A DNA stretch of 53,315 nt from Isoptericola sp. (GCA_031181105.1 JAPSLD010000002.1:1-53315), one strand, 5' to 3'; positions 1 through 8,251 are shown, numbered from the stretch's first letter. Made by a program: numbers and translations. Notes: generated by a model not told the origin, from the letters alone.

Positions 1-115
1 GGAGTCCCCGGCCGCCACCGAGCTCCGCGCGACGCTCGCCGGCCTGCGCGCGCTGCTGGCGGACGACCGCGCGGCGCTCGACGACCTGCGCCGGGTCGTG
101 GCGGGGCGGCCGTGA
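1..115 (+). CDS. C-terminal end of an unidentified protein (partial)
   Basis: Only the last 37 codons are present, in frame from base 2 to the TGA at 113-115. The peptide is Ala/Leu/Arg-rich and looks like a continuous amphipathic helix (ATELRATLAGLRALLADDRA). Its stop overlaps the GTG start of the next gene as GTGA, so the two are probably translationally coupled. The next protein also begins with a long helical region, so this could be a small helical partner of the WXG100 type. The fragment is too short to name a family. Confidence 0.6.
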   Translation, partial: ESPAATELRATLAGLRALLADDRAALDDLRRVVAGRP

Positions 116-1662
116 GCCGCGGCGGTGACGGTGCCGACCCGCGGGACACGCTCGTCGTCGTGGGCGGGCGCCCGCTCGACCGGGTCGACACCGACGGCAT
201 CGCGCTCGCGGCGTCCCGGCTCGACGGCGCGGCCGCGGCCCTGCGGGCGGCCGCGGCGGGGTGCTCGACGGCGTCCGCCGACCTCGAGCGCTCGATGTGG
301 TCGCCGGCACTCGGCGTTCCGGGTCCGCTCGACATGGCGGTGCGGCGACGGGCCGCGTGGCTGGCGGCCGACGTCGCCGGGCGCCTGCACGGGCGCGCCG
401 CGGCGTGCGCGCTCGCCGGGGAGCGGCTGCTGCGTGCGGCCGGCCTCTACGTGCACGCGGAGTCGGCCACCGAGCGGTTGCTCGGCGGCGCGGTCGCCGG
501 TACGGCGGCGGTCTCGGGCTTCCTCGTCGCGGCGCCGGTCCTCCCGCCGGCGCTGCGCGTCACCGGTGTGCTGGGCCCGGGCGTCCTCGGCGGGCTGGCC
601 GCGCTCGCGCCGGGGGAGTTCGCGTCGTGGTCGGACGAGGTGGTGGCCGGCCTGGGTGCCGGCGTGGGCGCGGGCGCACCCGTGCGGTCCGGCCTGGACC
701 TGAGCGTGACCGGCGGCGCCCGGGTGCTGGTGTCGGTGGTCCGCGAGCTGGTCGGGCGGACGCAGGTGCGCGTGCTCGAGACGTCCGCCGCCGGCTTCGC
801 GTCAGGGCGTCCGCCGTGGGCCGGCACGCCGTCGTCCACGGTGGCCGAGGCGCTCGCACGCACGGCCGACCTCTACCCGTGGGGCAGCGGCGTCCCCGGG
901 CGCCCGGCGCCGGGAGCGCCCGCGGGCACGCTCGCGGTCGAGCGCGTCGAGCACGCGGACGGCTCGGTGTCGTGGACCGTGCTCGTCCCCGGCACCCAGG
1001 GGCTCGTGTCGGCGCGGCACCCGTTCGACGGCGTCACGGACCTCGACCTCATGGCGGAGCGCGCCGCCGAGGTCACCGCGGCGGTGTCCGCCGCGCTCGC
1101 GCAGTCGGGAGCGGGTCCGGACGAGCCCGTCGTCCTCGTCGGGCACAGCCTGGGCGGGATCGCGGCCGTGGCGCTCGCGTCGTCGCCGGCGTTCCTGCGA
1201 CGCCACCGCCTCGGCGGCGTCGTGACGGCCGGGGCGCCCACGGCCACCTTCGCCACCCCGCCCGGCGTGCCCGTGCTGCACCTGGAGAACGACGAGGAGC
1301 TCGTCTCGTCGCTCGACGGCCGCTCGGCGACGGAGAACCCCCGCACGGTCGACCGCGTGACGGTGGGGCGTGCGCTGCGGGAGTCGGACCACCCGGACGA
1401 CGTCGCGGCGTCGGGCGCCGTGGCGGCGGCGCACGGCATGGCGACCCACCTGCGGACGCTCGACCTCGCGCGCGCCTCGGGCAGCGCGCAGGCGGGCGGC
1501 GTCGTCGCCCGCCTGGAGCGCCTTCTCGCGGGCGGACGGAGCACCACGCGGTTCTACGCCGCGCGGCGCTCCGTGCCCGACGACGGGCCCGACGACGGTC
1601 CTCTCGTGCTGGCCCCGGCCGAGGGGCCGCTCAGCCCTTCTTCGGGGCGAACAGTCCGATGA
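112..1662 (+). CDS. Alpha/beta-hydrolase-fold protein with helical N-terminal domain
   Basis: A 516-residue protein. The nucleophile elbow GHSLGG is at residues 344-349 (Ser346), preceded by VVLV and followed by a small-residue helix, as in lipase/esterase-type hydrolases. Residues 1-110 are almost entirely predicted helix rich in Ala/Arg with a Trp at about 63, resembling the WXG100/PE-like N-termini of proteins handled by type VII secretion. A Gly/Ala/Pro-rich hydrophobic stretch follows at about 125-190. No signal peptide is visible. The GTG start overlaps the upstream stop (GTGA), and the 3' end overlaps by 32 bases the convergent membrane-protein gene. The substrate is unknown. The hydrolase call is firm; the secretion link is inference. 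Confidence 0.7.
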   Translation: MSRGGDGADPRDTLVVVGGRPLDRVDTDGIALAASRLDGAAAALRAAAAGCSTASADLERSMWSPALGVPGPLDMAVRRRAAWLAADVAGRLHGRAAACALAGERLLRAAGLYVHAESATERLLGGAVAGTAAVSGFLVAAPVLPPALRVTGVLGPGVLGGLAALAPGEFASWSDEVVAGLGAGVGAGAPVRSGLDLSVTGGARVLVSVVRELVGRTQVRVLETSAAGFASGRPPWAGTPSSTVAEALARTADLYPWGSGVPGRPAPGAPAGTLAVERVEHADGSVSWTVLVPGTQGLVSARHPFDGVTDLDLMAERAAEVTAAVSAALAQSGAGPDEPVVLVGHSLGGIAAVALASSPAFLRRHRLGGVVTAGAPTATFATPPGVPVLHLENDEELVSSLDGRSATENPRTVDRVTVGRALRESDHPDDVAASGAVAAAHGMATHLRTLDLARASGSAQAGGVVARLERLLAGGRSTTRFYAARRSVPDDGPDDGPLVLAPAEGPLSPSSGRTVR

Positions 1663-2023
1663 CGAGCTGCAGGATCGCCACGACGATCCCGATCCAGACG
1701 TACCACCAGAAGCCGCCGTGGATCTGCAGCCCGTACTCGCCGAAGAAGTCCTGGTTCGTCAGCCACGTGGTCAGCCACAGCATGAACGCGTTGATGACCA
1801 GGTAGAACAACCCGAGGGTGAGGACGAGCACCGGCAGCGAGAGCACGCTGACGATCGGCTTCACGATCATGCTCACCACTGAGTAGACGGCGGCCACGAT
1901 CAGGACCGCGAGGATGCGGCCGCCGGCCGAGTCGCCGCCCAGGATCTCGACCCGGTCGGGCAGGATCAGGCTGGTCAACCACAGCGCCAGCGCGGTGACG
2001 AGGATGCGCACGATGAGGTTCAT
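1631..2023 (-). CDS. Phage-holin-family (PF04020-type) small membrane protein
   Basis: A 130-residue protein with four predicted membrane segments and very short loops. It shows the family signature of an N-terminal hydrophobic helix (LIVRILVTALALWLTSLIL), a central IVKPI/LPVLVLTLGLF block and a hydrophobic C-terminal helix ending in a short basic tail. The ATG at 2023 is preferred to the ATG at 2032 because GGAAGG lies nine bases upstream of 2023 and would be too close to 2032. Family members are widespread, often solitary, and of unknown function; the holin name is historical. The 3' end overlaps the convergent hydrolase gene. The 5' end is 68 bases from the divergent aminotransferase gene. 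Confidence 0.8.
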   Translation of the reverse strand: MNLIVRILVTALALWLTSLILPDRVEILGGDSAGGRILAVLIVAAVYSVVSMIVKPIVSVLSLPVLVLTLGLFYLVINAFMLWLTTWLTNQDFFGEYGLQIHGGFWWYVWIGIVVAILQLVIGLFAPKKG

Positions 2024-2091
2024 GCCCCGCATCCTTCCATCGCAGGCCCGCCGCGGGCGGGGAACCACGCGCACGGTGGCATCCTGGTGCG

Positions 2092-3192
2092 GTGCCCGAC
2101 ACCACGTCCCCCGACACCACGTCCCCCCGGAGCACCGTGCCCCTGCGCGCCGCGGTCGCCGCCCTGCCCGCGTACGTTCCCGGAGCCCGGGGCGCCGCCG
2201 GCCGGGTGTGGAAGCTGTCGTCGAACGAGAACCCCTACTCGCCGCTCCCGTCGGTGCTGTCGGCGATCGTCGAGGCCGCGAGCGAGGTCAACCGCTACCC
2301 CGACATGTACGCGACCGACCTGGTCGAGGCGCTCGCCGGTCACGTCGGCGTGGGCGCCGAGCAGGTCGTGGTCGGCAACGGGTCGGTCGCGGTGCTGCAG
2401 CACGTGCTCCAGGCGGTCCTCGACGCGGGCGACGAGGTCGTGTTCCCGTGGCGCTCGTTCGAGGCCTACCCGATCGCCGTCGCGGTCGCGGGCGGCCACG
2501 CCGTGACCGTCCCCGTGACGCCGGACGGCCGGCTCGACCTGCCGGCGATGGCCGCCGCGGTCACCGCGCGCACCCGCGCCGTGCTCGTGTGCACGCCCAA
2601 CAACCCGACCGGCCCGGTGGTGCACGCCGGCGAGCTCGAGACGCTCCTGGCGGCCGTGCCGCGCGACGTGCTGGTCGTGCTCGACGAGGCGTACCTCGAG
2701 TTCGTCCGCGACCCGCAGGCGCCCGACGGGCTCGACGTGCTGCGCCGACACCCCAACGTGGTGCTGCTGCGCACGCTGTCCAAGGCGTACGGCCTGGCGG
2801 GCCTGCGGGTCGGCTACGCGGTCGCCGAGCCGCGGCTGGCCGCCGGCATCCGCGCGGTCTCGACGCCGTTCGGCGTCTCGCACGTCGCGCAGCGTGCGGC
2901 GATCGCCTCGCTCGCCCCGACGGCGCAAGCCGAACTGCTCGAGCGCGTCGACGCCCTCGTCGCCGAGCGCGCCCGGGTGACCGACGCGCTGCGCGAGCAG
3001 GGGTGGGACCTGCCCGTGAGCCACGCCAACTTCGTGTGGTTCGGCCTGGGCGACCGGACGGCGGCCTGCGCGGCCGAGGCCACCGCGGCCGGCGTGCTGG
3101 TGCGCCCGTTCGCCGGGGACGGTCTGCGCGTCAGCATCGGCGAGGTCGAGGCCAACGACGCGTTCCTCGCCGTCGCCCGCGCCTGGCGCTGA
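2092..3192 (+). CDS. hisC: Histidinol-phosphate / aromatic amino-acid aminotransferase
   Basis: A 366-residue fold-type I, PLP-dependent aminotransferase of class I/II. It has SSNENP at the substrate-binding start, the CTPNNPTGP block near residue 167, VLDEAYLEF with the PLP-contacting Asp and Tyr, and the Schiff-base lysine Lys231 in LSKAYGLAGLRVGY. Length and motifs fit HisC, which makes histidinol phosphate from imidazole acetol phosphate and glutamate. No his genes adjoin, so it may be the second actinobacterial HisC-like enzyme that serves aromatic amino acids. The GTG start lies six bases after a CATCCT hexamer, so the mRNA is probably leaderless. The N-terminus carries a short TTSPDTTSP repeat. 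Confidence 0.88.
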   Translation: MPDTTSPDTTSPRSTVPLRAAVAALPAYVPGARGAAGRVWKLSSNENPYSPLPSVLSAIVEAASEVNRYPDMYATDLVEALAGHVGVGAEQVVVGNGSVAVLQHVLQAVLDAGDEVVFPWRSFEAYPIAVAVAGGHAVTVPVTPDGRLDLPAMAAAVTARTRAVLVCTPNNPTGPVVHAGELETLLAAVPRDVLVVLDEAYLEFVRDPQAPDGLDVLRRHPNVVLLRTLSKAYGLAGLRVGYAVAEPRLAAGIRAVSTPFGVSHVAQRAAIASLAPTAQAELLERVDALVAERARVTDALREQGWDLPVSHANFVWFGLGDRTAACAAEATAAGVLVRPFAGDGLRVSIGEVEANDAFLAVARAWR

Positions 3193-3240
3193 CGGCGGGT
3201 CCGGCGCGCGGGGCGTCGGAGCGCTCAGAGCCGCAGCGTC

Positions 3241-3903
3241 TCAGAGTCTCAGGGCCTCGGCGACAGGGACGTCCCCCGCGGTGAACCGCACGAACCGGCC
3301 CACGGTGGCCGGCTCGCGCAGGGTCGCGGCGGCCACCTCGGCGACGTCCGCCCGCGACACCTGGCTGTCGGGCCCCTCGGGCGCCGGCTCGTCGTCGCCG
3401 AGGACGGCGACGCGGCCCGTGGCGGGGTCGTTCGTCAGCGAGCCGGGCCCGAGGATCGTCCAGTCCAGGTCCGTGGTGCGCAGGTGCTCGTCGGCCGCGA
3501 GCTTGGCGTCCGCGTAGGGGAAGAAGCCCGAGTCCAGCGGGACGCCGTGGTCGGCGGCGGAGCCGATCCACGACACCATGACGTAGCGGCGCACGCCGGC
3601 GGCGGTGGCCGCCTCCATCGAGCGGATCGCGGCGTCGCGGTCCACGGCGTACGTGCGCGACGGGTTGCCGCCGCCGGCGCCGGCCGACCACACCACCGCG
3701 TCCGCGCCGTCGAGCACGGCCGCGATCTCCTCGGTCGAGGCGCTCTCGACGTCGAGCAGCGCCGGGTCGGCGCCGAGGTCGCCCACGCGGTCCACCTGCT
3801 CGGGCTTGCGCACGACGCCCACCACCTCGTCGCCCGAGTCGGCGAGCAGAGGGACGAGGTGCTGCGCGACCTTGCCGAGAGCACCGATGACGACGACCTT
3901 CAC
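3241..3903 (-). CDS. NmrA-like NAD(P)-binding reductase (atypical SDR)
   Basis: A 220-residue Rossmann protein starting VVVIGALGKVAQHLVPLL, the glycine-rich NAD(P) loop of the atypical short-chain dehydrogenase/NmrA group. VVWSAGAGG, YADAKLAADEHL and DLDWTILGPGSL follow in the family order. The GTG start at 3903 has GGAGG six bases upstream. It lies 32 bases downstream of soxR on the same strand, so it is probably co-transcribed; oxidoreductases of this kind are known members of actinobacterial SoxR regulons. A 7-bp hairpin spanning the soxR stop codon separates the two genes. The substrate is unknown; quinone or redox-cycler detoxification would fit the context (inference). Confidence 0.85.
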   Translation of the reverse strand: MKVVVIGALGKVAQHLVPLLADSGDEVVGVVRKPEQVDRVGDLGADPALLDVESASTEEIAAVLDGADAVVWSAGAGGGNPSRTYAVDRDAAIRSMEAATAAGVRRYVMVSWIGSAADHGVPLDSGFFPYADAKLAADEHLRTTDLDWTILGPGSLTNDPATGRVAVLGDDEPAPEGPDSQVSRADVAEVAAATLREPATVGRFVRFTAGDVPVAEALRL

Positions 3904-3926
3904 GAGAAACCTCCGGGGGACGAGGG

Positions 3927-3945
3927 GCGACCGTCCTACGGTCGC
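3927..3945 (-). terminator. Hairpin across the soxR stop codon
   Basis: The arms GCGACCG and CGGTCGC pair perfectly around a 5-base loop that contains the soxR TAG. There is no T-tract, so it may act as a partial terminator, attenuator or mRNA stabiliser between soxR and the reductase gene. Confidence 0.4.
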
Positions 3946-4436
3946 GCAGCCGCGCCGGGGCCGCCACCGCGCGCCTCGGCCAGCGCGGCGTCGGCGGGCG
4001 TGTCGCCCTCGAGGTACCGCGGACCCGGCCCGAGCGCCGACGCCCGGTCGCCGGGGTTCTGCAGCCCGCACCGCTCGAGCGACAGGCACCCGCAGCCGAT
4101 GCACGAGTCGAGGTCGTCCCGCAGCCGCTGCAGCTCGGCGATGCGGGCGTCGAGCAGCGGCCGCCACGAGCGCGACAGCCGGCTCCAGTCCTGCGCCGTC
4201 GGGGTCCGGCCGTCGGGCAGCGTCGCGAGCGCCTCCCGGATCTGCTCGAGCGTGAGGCCGACGCGCGACGCCGTGCGGATGAACGCCACCCGGCGCAGCA
4301 CGCTGCGCCGGTAGCGCCGCTGGTTCCCGCCCGTGCGCTCGGAGGCGATGAGCCCGAGCGTCTCGTAGTAGCGCAGGCCCGACGGCGCCACGCCGCTGCG
4401 GCGGGCGACCTCACCGATCGTCAAATGCGGTTCCAT
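3936..4436 (-). CDS. soxR: Redox-sensing transcriptional activator SoxR
   Basis: A 166-residue MerR-family protein. The N-terminal winged helix is LTIGEVARRSGVAPSGLRYY, followed by a dimerisation helix. The SoxR-specific [2Fe-2S] ligands Cys112, Cys115, Cys117 and Cys123 are spaced C-x2-C-x-C-x5-C (CIGCGCLSLERC). Oxidation of this cluster by redox-cycling compounds makes SoxR twist its promoter and activate transcription. The start was set at ATG 4436, with GGAGG 12 bases upstream; the reading frame extends to a TTG at 4475, but that lies inside the SoxR box. The protein has a 40-residue tail after the last cysteine. The gene diverges from the split transketolase operon, whose promoter carries the SoxR box. 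Confidence 0.95.
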   Translation of the reverse strand: MEPHLTIGEVARRSGVAPSGLRYYETLGLIASERTGGNQRRYRRSVLRRVAFIRTASRVGLTLEQIREALATLPDGRTPTAQDWSRLSRSWRPLLDARIAELQRLRDDLDSCIGCGCLSLERCGLQNPGDRASALGPGPRYLEGDTPADAALAEARGGGPGAAARP

Positions 4437-4465
4437 GCGTGGCTCGACCTCCGTCGTCGGACCTC

Positions 4466-4503
4466 TTGACCTCAAGTGCGCTTGAACTTACAGGATCGCG
4501 GCA
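4466..4503 (+). promoter_or_regulatory. SoxR-dependent promoter with SoxR box, leaderless start
   Basis: The -35 hexamer is TTGACC (4466-4471), followed by a 19-base spacer and the -10 hexamer CAGGAT (4491-4496). The spacer holds the SoxR box CCTCAAG-N4-CTTGAAC (4470-4487). A 19-base spacer with a central dyad is the hallmark of MerR-family activated promoters. The arrangement matches the E. coli soxS promoter as I remember it, including the CC of the box being the last two bases of the -35. The -10 ends six bases before ATG 4503, so transcription should begin at or next to the start codon of the transketolase gene. Confidence 0.8.
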
Positions 4504-5228
4504 TGGTCACCACAGCCGCCGTCCCGCCCGAGGTGCTCGACCTCGTCGCCCGCGTCACGGGCGACGAGAAGCACGACCCCAGCGCCCACTCGACGCTCGA
4601 CGTCGTCTGGGTCCTCTACGACCAGGTCCTGCGCGTGTCCGCGGACGACCCGGACGACCCCGACAGGGACAGGTTCGTGCTCTCCAAGGGGCACGGGCCG
4701 GCCTCGACGTACGCGGTGCTGGCCGCCAAGGGCTTCTTCCCCCCGGAGTGGCTCGACGACGTCGCGTCCTGGTCCTCACCCCTCGGCCACCACCCGGACC
4801 GCACCCTGGTGCCCGGCATCGAGATCGGCAGCGGGTCGCTCGGGCACGGCCTCGCGATCGGGGTCGGGCTCGCGCTGGGCCTGCGCGGGCGCGGCTCACC
4901 GGCGCGCGTCGTCGTGCTCGTCGGCGACGCCGAGCTGGACGAGGGCAGCAACCACGAGGCGATCGCCGTGGCCGGGCGGTCCGGCCTCGGGAACCTCACG
5001 TGCGTCGTCGTCGACAACCACAGCGACAGGCACGGCTGGCCCGGCGGGATCTCCGCCCGGTTCGCCGTCGAGGGCTGGGCCGCGGCCGACCTCGCCGCGC
5101 GCGACCACGCCGCGCTGCGCGACGCGCTGCTGCGCACCGAGCCGGACCGGCCGACCGTCGTCGTCGCCGACACGACGACCCCACCCCGCCTCGCCCGCAC
5201 CACCGGCACCGAGGAGGCCGCCCGATGA
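4503..5228 (+). CDS. Transketolase, N-terminal (TPP-binding) subunit
   Basis: A 241-residue half-transketolase. SKGHGPAS contains the diphosphate-contacting His64, followed by GHGLAIGVGLAL and the thiamine-diphosphate/Mg motif GDAELDEGSNHEA starting at residue 141. It would pair with the next gene product to form the active two-subunit enzyme, which moves ketol units between sugar phosphates. ATG 4503 was chosen because the -10 of the SoxR-type promoter lies six bases upstream and no ribosome-binding site precedes it. The stop overlaps the downstream ATG (ATGA), so the subunits should be made in equal amounts. Whether the substrates are pentose phosphates or another ketose cannot be read from the sequence. 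Confidence 0.88.
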   Translation: MVTTAAVPPEVLDLVARVTGDEKHDPSAHSTLDVVWVLYDQVLRVSADDPDDPDRDRFVLSKGHGPASTYAVLAAKGFFPPEWLDDVASWSSPLGHHPDRTLVPGIEIGSGSLGHGLAIGVGLALGLRGRGSPARVVVLVGDAELDEGSNHEAIAVAGRSGLGNLTCVVVDNHSDRHGWPGGISARFAVEGWAAADLAARDHAALRDALLRTEPDRPTVVVADTTTPPRLARTTGTEEAAR

Positions 5229-6127
5229 GCCGGCCCGGCATGCGCGAACGGTTCTACGCCGAGCTCGACGCCGTGCTCGACACCCACCAGGCGGCCGTCG
5301 TCGTGCTGGCCGTGATCGGCGCGGCCGCGACCGCCCGCACGGCGGCCCGGCACCCCGGGCGGGTCGTCGACGTCGGCATCCGCGAGCAGGCCATGATCGG
5401 CGTCGCCGGCGGGCTCGCGCTCGCGGGCCTGCGGCCCGTCGTCCACACCTACGCGCCGTTCCTCGTGGAACGGGCCTACGAGCAGCTCAAGCTCGACCTC
5501 GGTCACCAGGACGTCGGCGCGCTCCTGGTGAGCACCGGCGCGTCGTACGACGCGAGCACCGCCGGCCGCACGCACCAGGCACCCGCCGACGTCGCGCTCG
5601 TGTCCGCGCTGCCCGGGTGGACCGTGCACGCGCCGGGCCACCCCGACGAGCTCGCGGAGCTCGTCCACCGCGAGGCCGGGTCGTCCGGGCGCGCCTACGT
5701 CCGCATGTCGACGCTGCAGAACGACCGGGCGTACCCGGTGGACGGTCGCCTGCACCTCGTGCGGGACGGCGGCGGCGACCTCCCGCTCGTGGTGTCCGTC
5801 GGCCCGCTGCTCGACACGGTGCTCGCCGCGACGCGCGACCTGCCGGTGCGCGTCGCGTACACCGCGACGCCGCACCCGCTCGACGCCGCCGGCCTGCGGG
5901 AGCTCGCCGGGCCGACGCCGGTGCTCGCCGTCGTCGAGCCGTACCTCGAGGGCACGAGCGCGCACGCCGTGGCCGCGGCGCTCGCCGACCGGCCGAGCCG
6001 TGCGGTCCACGTCGGCGTCCCGCGCGACGCCGAGCTGCGGCGCTACGGCACGCCGCGCGACCACGCCGCGGCGCACGGGCTGGACGCGGCGGGCGTGCGG
6101 CGGCGCGTCAAGGAGCTGCTCGGCTGA
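5225..6127 (+). CDS. Transketolase, C-terminal (pyrimidine-binding) subunit
   Basis: A 300-residue partner of the preceding subunit. DVGIREQAMIGVAGGLALAG contains Glu54, the residue that activates the thiamine pyrimidine ring, and is followed by the YAPFLVERAYEQLKLD helix and a C-terminal transketolase domain. Full-length transketolase is about 650-700 residues. The two subunits here total 541, so this is the split, shorter form common in actinobacterial accessory loci. It starts at ATG 5225 inside the ATGA overlap. The gene is followed by a 210-base gap before an ABC importer. Because the operon promoter carries a SoxR box, the enzyme may help rebalance NADPH or pentose-phosphate flux under redox stress (inference). 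Confidence 0.88.
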   Translation: MSRPGMRERFYAELDAVLDTHQAAVVVLAVIGAAATARTAARHPGRVVDVGIREQAMIGVAGGLALAGLRPVVHTYAPFLVERAYEQLKLDLGHQDVGALLVSTGASYDASTAGRTHQAPADVALVSALPGWTVHAPGHPDELAELVHREAGSSGRAYVRMSTLQNDRAYPVDGRLHLVRDGGGDLPLVVSVGPLLDTVLAATRDLPVRVAYTATPHPLDAAGLRELAGPTPVLAVVEPYLEGTSAHAVAAALADRPSRAVHVGVPRDAELRRYGTPRDHAAAHGLDAAGVRRRVKELLG

Positions 6128-6190
6128 GCCGCCGCCGGGGTGTCGGGCGGGTGAACCACAGGGGTCCGCCCGGCGCCAGGCCTCGGCGCA

Positions 6191-6286
6191 GATGACGGTT
6201 CCGGTCACGCCGGATGAACGGTTCCCGAAGCGCGGTACCGGCATCGGACGAACAAGGGCAAAACGGGCGCAAGACGTTCCTACGAT
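6191..6286 (+). promoter_or_regulatory. Upstream region of the ABC importer: direct repeat and possible -10
   Basis: Two near-identical elements, GATGACGGTTCC (6191-6202) and GATGAACGGTTCC (6213-6225), lie 22 bases apart, about two helical turns, which suggests side-by-side binding of a regulator. TACGAT at 6281-6286 is a reasonable -10 for the importer gene at 6338; no convincing -35 was found. The rest of 6128-6337 shows nothing else. Confidence 0.4.
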
Positions 6287-6337
6287 GACCGAGGCCGCGA
6301 GGCCGACGTCCCATCCCCGTGCGAGCGGAAAGCCCCT

Positions 6338-7315
6338 GTGACCACCGTCGACACCCCGCCGGCGCCGACAGCGCCGGCACCACCGGCGTCCGTCCCGCCG
6401 TCGTCCACCCGGAGAGCTCCCCGCACCCGGCTCGGCACCCGCCGGCGCCGATCGGCTCTCGTCTGGGCCCTGATCCTGGCCGGGCCGAACGTCGCGCTCC
6501 TCCTGGTCTTCGTCTACCGGCCGCTCCTCGAGAGCTTCTACCTCTCGACGCTGCAGTGGAACCTCGGTTCGCCGGTCGCGCGATCGATCGGGCTCGGCAA
6601 CTACGTCGCGTGGTTCAACGCCCCCAGCACGCCCACGGTCGTGACCACCACCCTCGTCTTCACGCTCGCGACGGTGGGCGGCGCCATGGTGCTGGGGCTC
6701 GGGCTCGCGCTGCTGCTCGACCGCAAGATCGCCGGGCGCGGGTTCGCCCGCACGGTGGCGTTCGCGCCCTACGTGCTCTCCGGCTTCGCGGTCGGGATCC
6801 TGTGGCTCTTCATGTTCGACCCGCGCTACGGGCTGGTGCAGGAGCTGCTCGGCCTCGTCGGCCTCCCGTCGCCGCAGTGGTACACCGAGCGCCCGTGGCC
6901 GCTGGTCATGGTCATCGTCGTCTACCTGTGGAAGAACCTCGGCTACGTCGCGCTCATCTACCTGGCGGGCCTGCAGTCCGTGCCGCAGGACCTCAAGGAC
7001 GCCGCCGCGCTCGACGGCGCGTCGCCCGCACGCACGCTGTGGTCGATCGTGCTGCCCCTGCTCACGCCGACGACCTTCTTCCTGCTGGTGACGATGCTGC
7101 TCTCGTCGCTGCAGTCCTTCGACATCATCAAGGCGATGACGCAGGGCGGGCCGCTCGGGTCGACGACGACGCTCATGTACTCGATCTACCAGGAGGGCTT
7201 CGTCAACGGGCGTGCCGGCTACGCCTCCGCGGTCGCCACCGTGCTGTTCCTGGTGCTCCTCGTGGTCACGGCCGTGCAGATGCGCTTCGTCCAGCGGAAG
7301 GTCCACTACGCATGA
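6338..7315 (+). CDS. ABC importer permease, MalF/UgpA type
   Basis: A 325-residue integral membrane protein with a Pro/Ala-rich cytoplasmic leader of about 38 residues and six predicted membrane helices. The ATPase-contacting EAA loop is DAAALDGASPARTLWSIVLP near the C-terminus. Its partner permease overlaps as ATGA at 7312. The pairing with a solute-binding lipoprotein and a glycerophosphodiesterase suggests uptake of sn-glycerol-3-phosphate or glycerophosphodiesters (Ugp-like), although sugars remain possible. The GTG at 6338 was taken as start; a weak GGAAAG precedes it. No ATPase gene accompanies the cassette, so it probably uses a shared MsiK/UgpC-type ATPase from elsewhere, as is common in actinomycetes. 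Confidence 0.88.
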   Translation: MTTVDTPPAPTAPAPPASVPPSSTRRAPRTRLGTRRRRSALVWALILAGPNVALLLVFVYRPLLESFYLSTLQWNLGSPVARSIGLGNYVAWFNAPSTPTVVTTTLVFTLATVGGAMVLGLGLALLLDRKIAGRGFARTVAFAPYVLSGFAVGILWLFMFDPRYGLVQELLGLVGLPSPQWYTERPWPLVMVIVVYLWKNLGYVALIYLAGLQSVPQDLKDAAALDGASPARTLWSIVLPLLTPTTFFLLVTMLLSSLQSFDIIKAMTQGGPLGSTTTLMYSIYQEGFVNGRAGYASAVATVLFLVLLVVTAVQMRFVQRKVHYA

Positions 7316-8151
7316 GCGTCATCACGTCCCGCCGCGCCGCGCCGCGGGCCGGCAGCTACGTCGCCATGGTGCTCGCGACGATCGTCCTCGGGGCACCCCT
7401 GCTGTGGATGGTGCTCGCGAGCGTCAAGACGCCCGGCGAGCTCTACCAGCTGCCCCTGCAGTGGCTGCCGAGCCAGCTCACGACCGACAACTACGCGCAG
7501 GCGGCCGAGACCGTCCCCCTGGGCCGGCTCCTGCTCAACAGCATCGGGCTGACGATCGCCGGGGCCGGGCTCAAGGTCGTGCTCGGGCTGTGCTGCGCGT
7601 ACGCGCTCGTGTTCCTCGACTTCCCGTTCAAGAAGATCGTGTTCGGGCTCGTCATCGCGACGCTCATGATCCCGCCGCAGATCACGATCATCCCCAACTA
7701 CACGCTCGTCGCGAGCCTCGGGTGGCTCAACACCTACCAGGGCATCCTCGTGCCCGGGCTGGCGAGCGCGTTCGGCACGTTCCTCTTCCGCCAGCACTTC
7801 CTCACGCTGCCGGCGTCGATCCTGGAGGCGGCCGAGCTCGACGGCGCAGGGCACTGGCGCAAGCTGTGGAGGTTCGTCGTGCCGATGAGCGCGCCGACCC
7901 TCGCCGCCGTCGCGCTCGTGTCGGTCGTCACCGAGTGGAACGACTACCTGTGGCCGTTCCTCGTGATCGACAACCCCCAGAAGATGACCCTGCCCGTCGG
8001 CCTCACCCTCCTGCAGAACATCGACGGCATGACGAACTGGGGCGTGCTGCTGGCCGCGACCGTCGTCGTGACCCTGCCCATCCTGCTGGTCTTCCTGGTC
8101 CTCCAGCGGCGCCTCGTCGCCGGCCTCACCGCCGGCGCCGTGACCGGCTGA
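7312..8151 (+). CDS. ABC importer permease, MalG/UgpE type
   Basis: A 279-residue permease of the carbohydrate-uptake-1 class with six predicted membrane segments. The EAA motif is EAAELDGAGHWRKLWRFVVP, followed by the typical WNDYLWPFLV sequence in the last periplasmic loop. It forms the membrane channel with the preceding permease. ATG 7312 overlaps that gene's TGA. A 100-base gap without clear features separates it from the binding-protein gene, which has its own strong ribosome-binding site. The operon order permease-permease-binding protein is the reverse of the most frequent order. Confidence 0.9.
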   Translation: MSVITSRRAAPRAGSYVAMVLATIVLGAPLLWMVLASVKTPGELYQLPLQWLPSQLTTDNYAQAAETVPLGRLLLNSIGLTIAGAGLKVVLGLCCAYALVFLDFPFKKIVFGLVIATLMIPPQITIIPNYTLVASLGWLNTYQGILVPGLASAFGTFLFRQHFLTLPASILEAAELDGAGHWRKLWRFVVPMSAPTLAAVALVSVVTEWNDYLWPFLVIDNPQKMTLPVGLTLLQNIDGMTNWGVLLAATVVVTLPILLVFLVLQRRLVAGLTAGAVTG

Positions 8152-8251
8152 GCGGCCTCCCACCGTCCTCACCCTCCGTCGCTCGGGCACCCGAGCGGCC
8201 GTCACCGCACCCCCCGCGCACCGTCCTGGTGCACGAACCGAAGGAGCACCC

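Noticed and set aside
6151-6225. PhoP (PHO-box-like) sites upstream of the importer
   Set aside because: A single GGGTGAAC and two CGGTTCC words are present, but not the 11-base direct repeats that define a PHO box.
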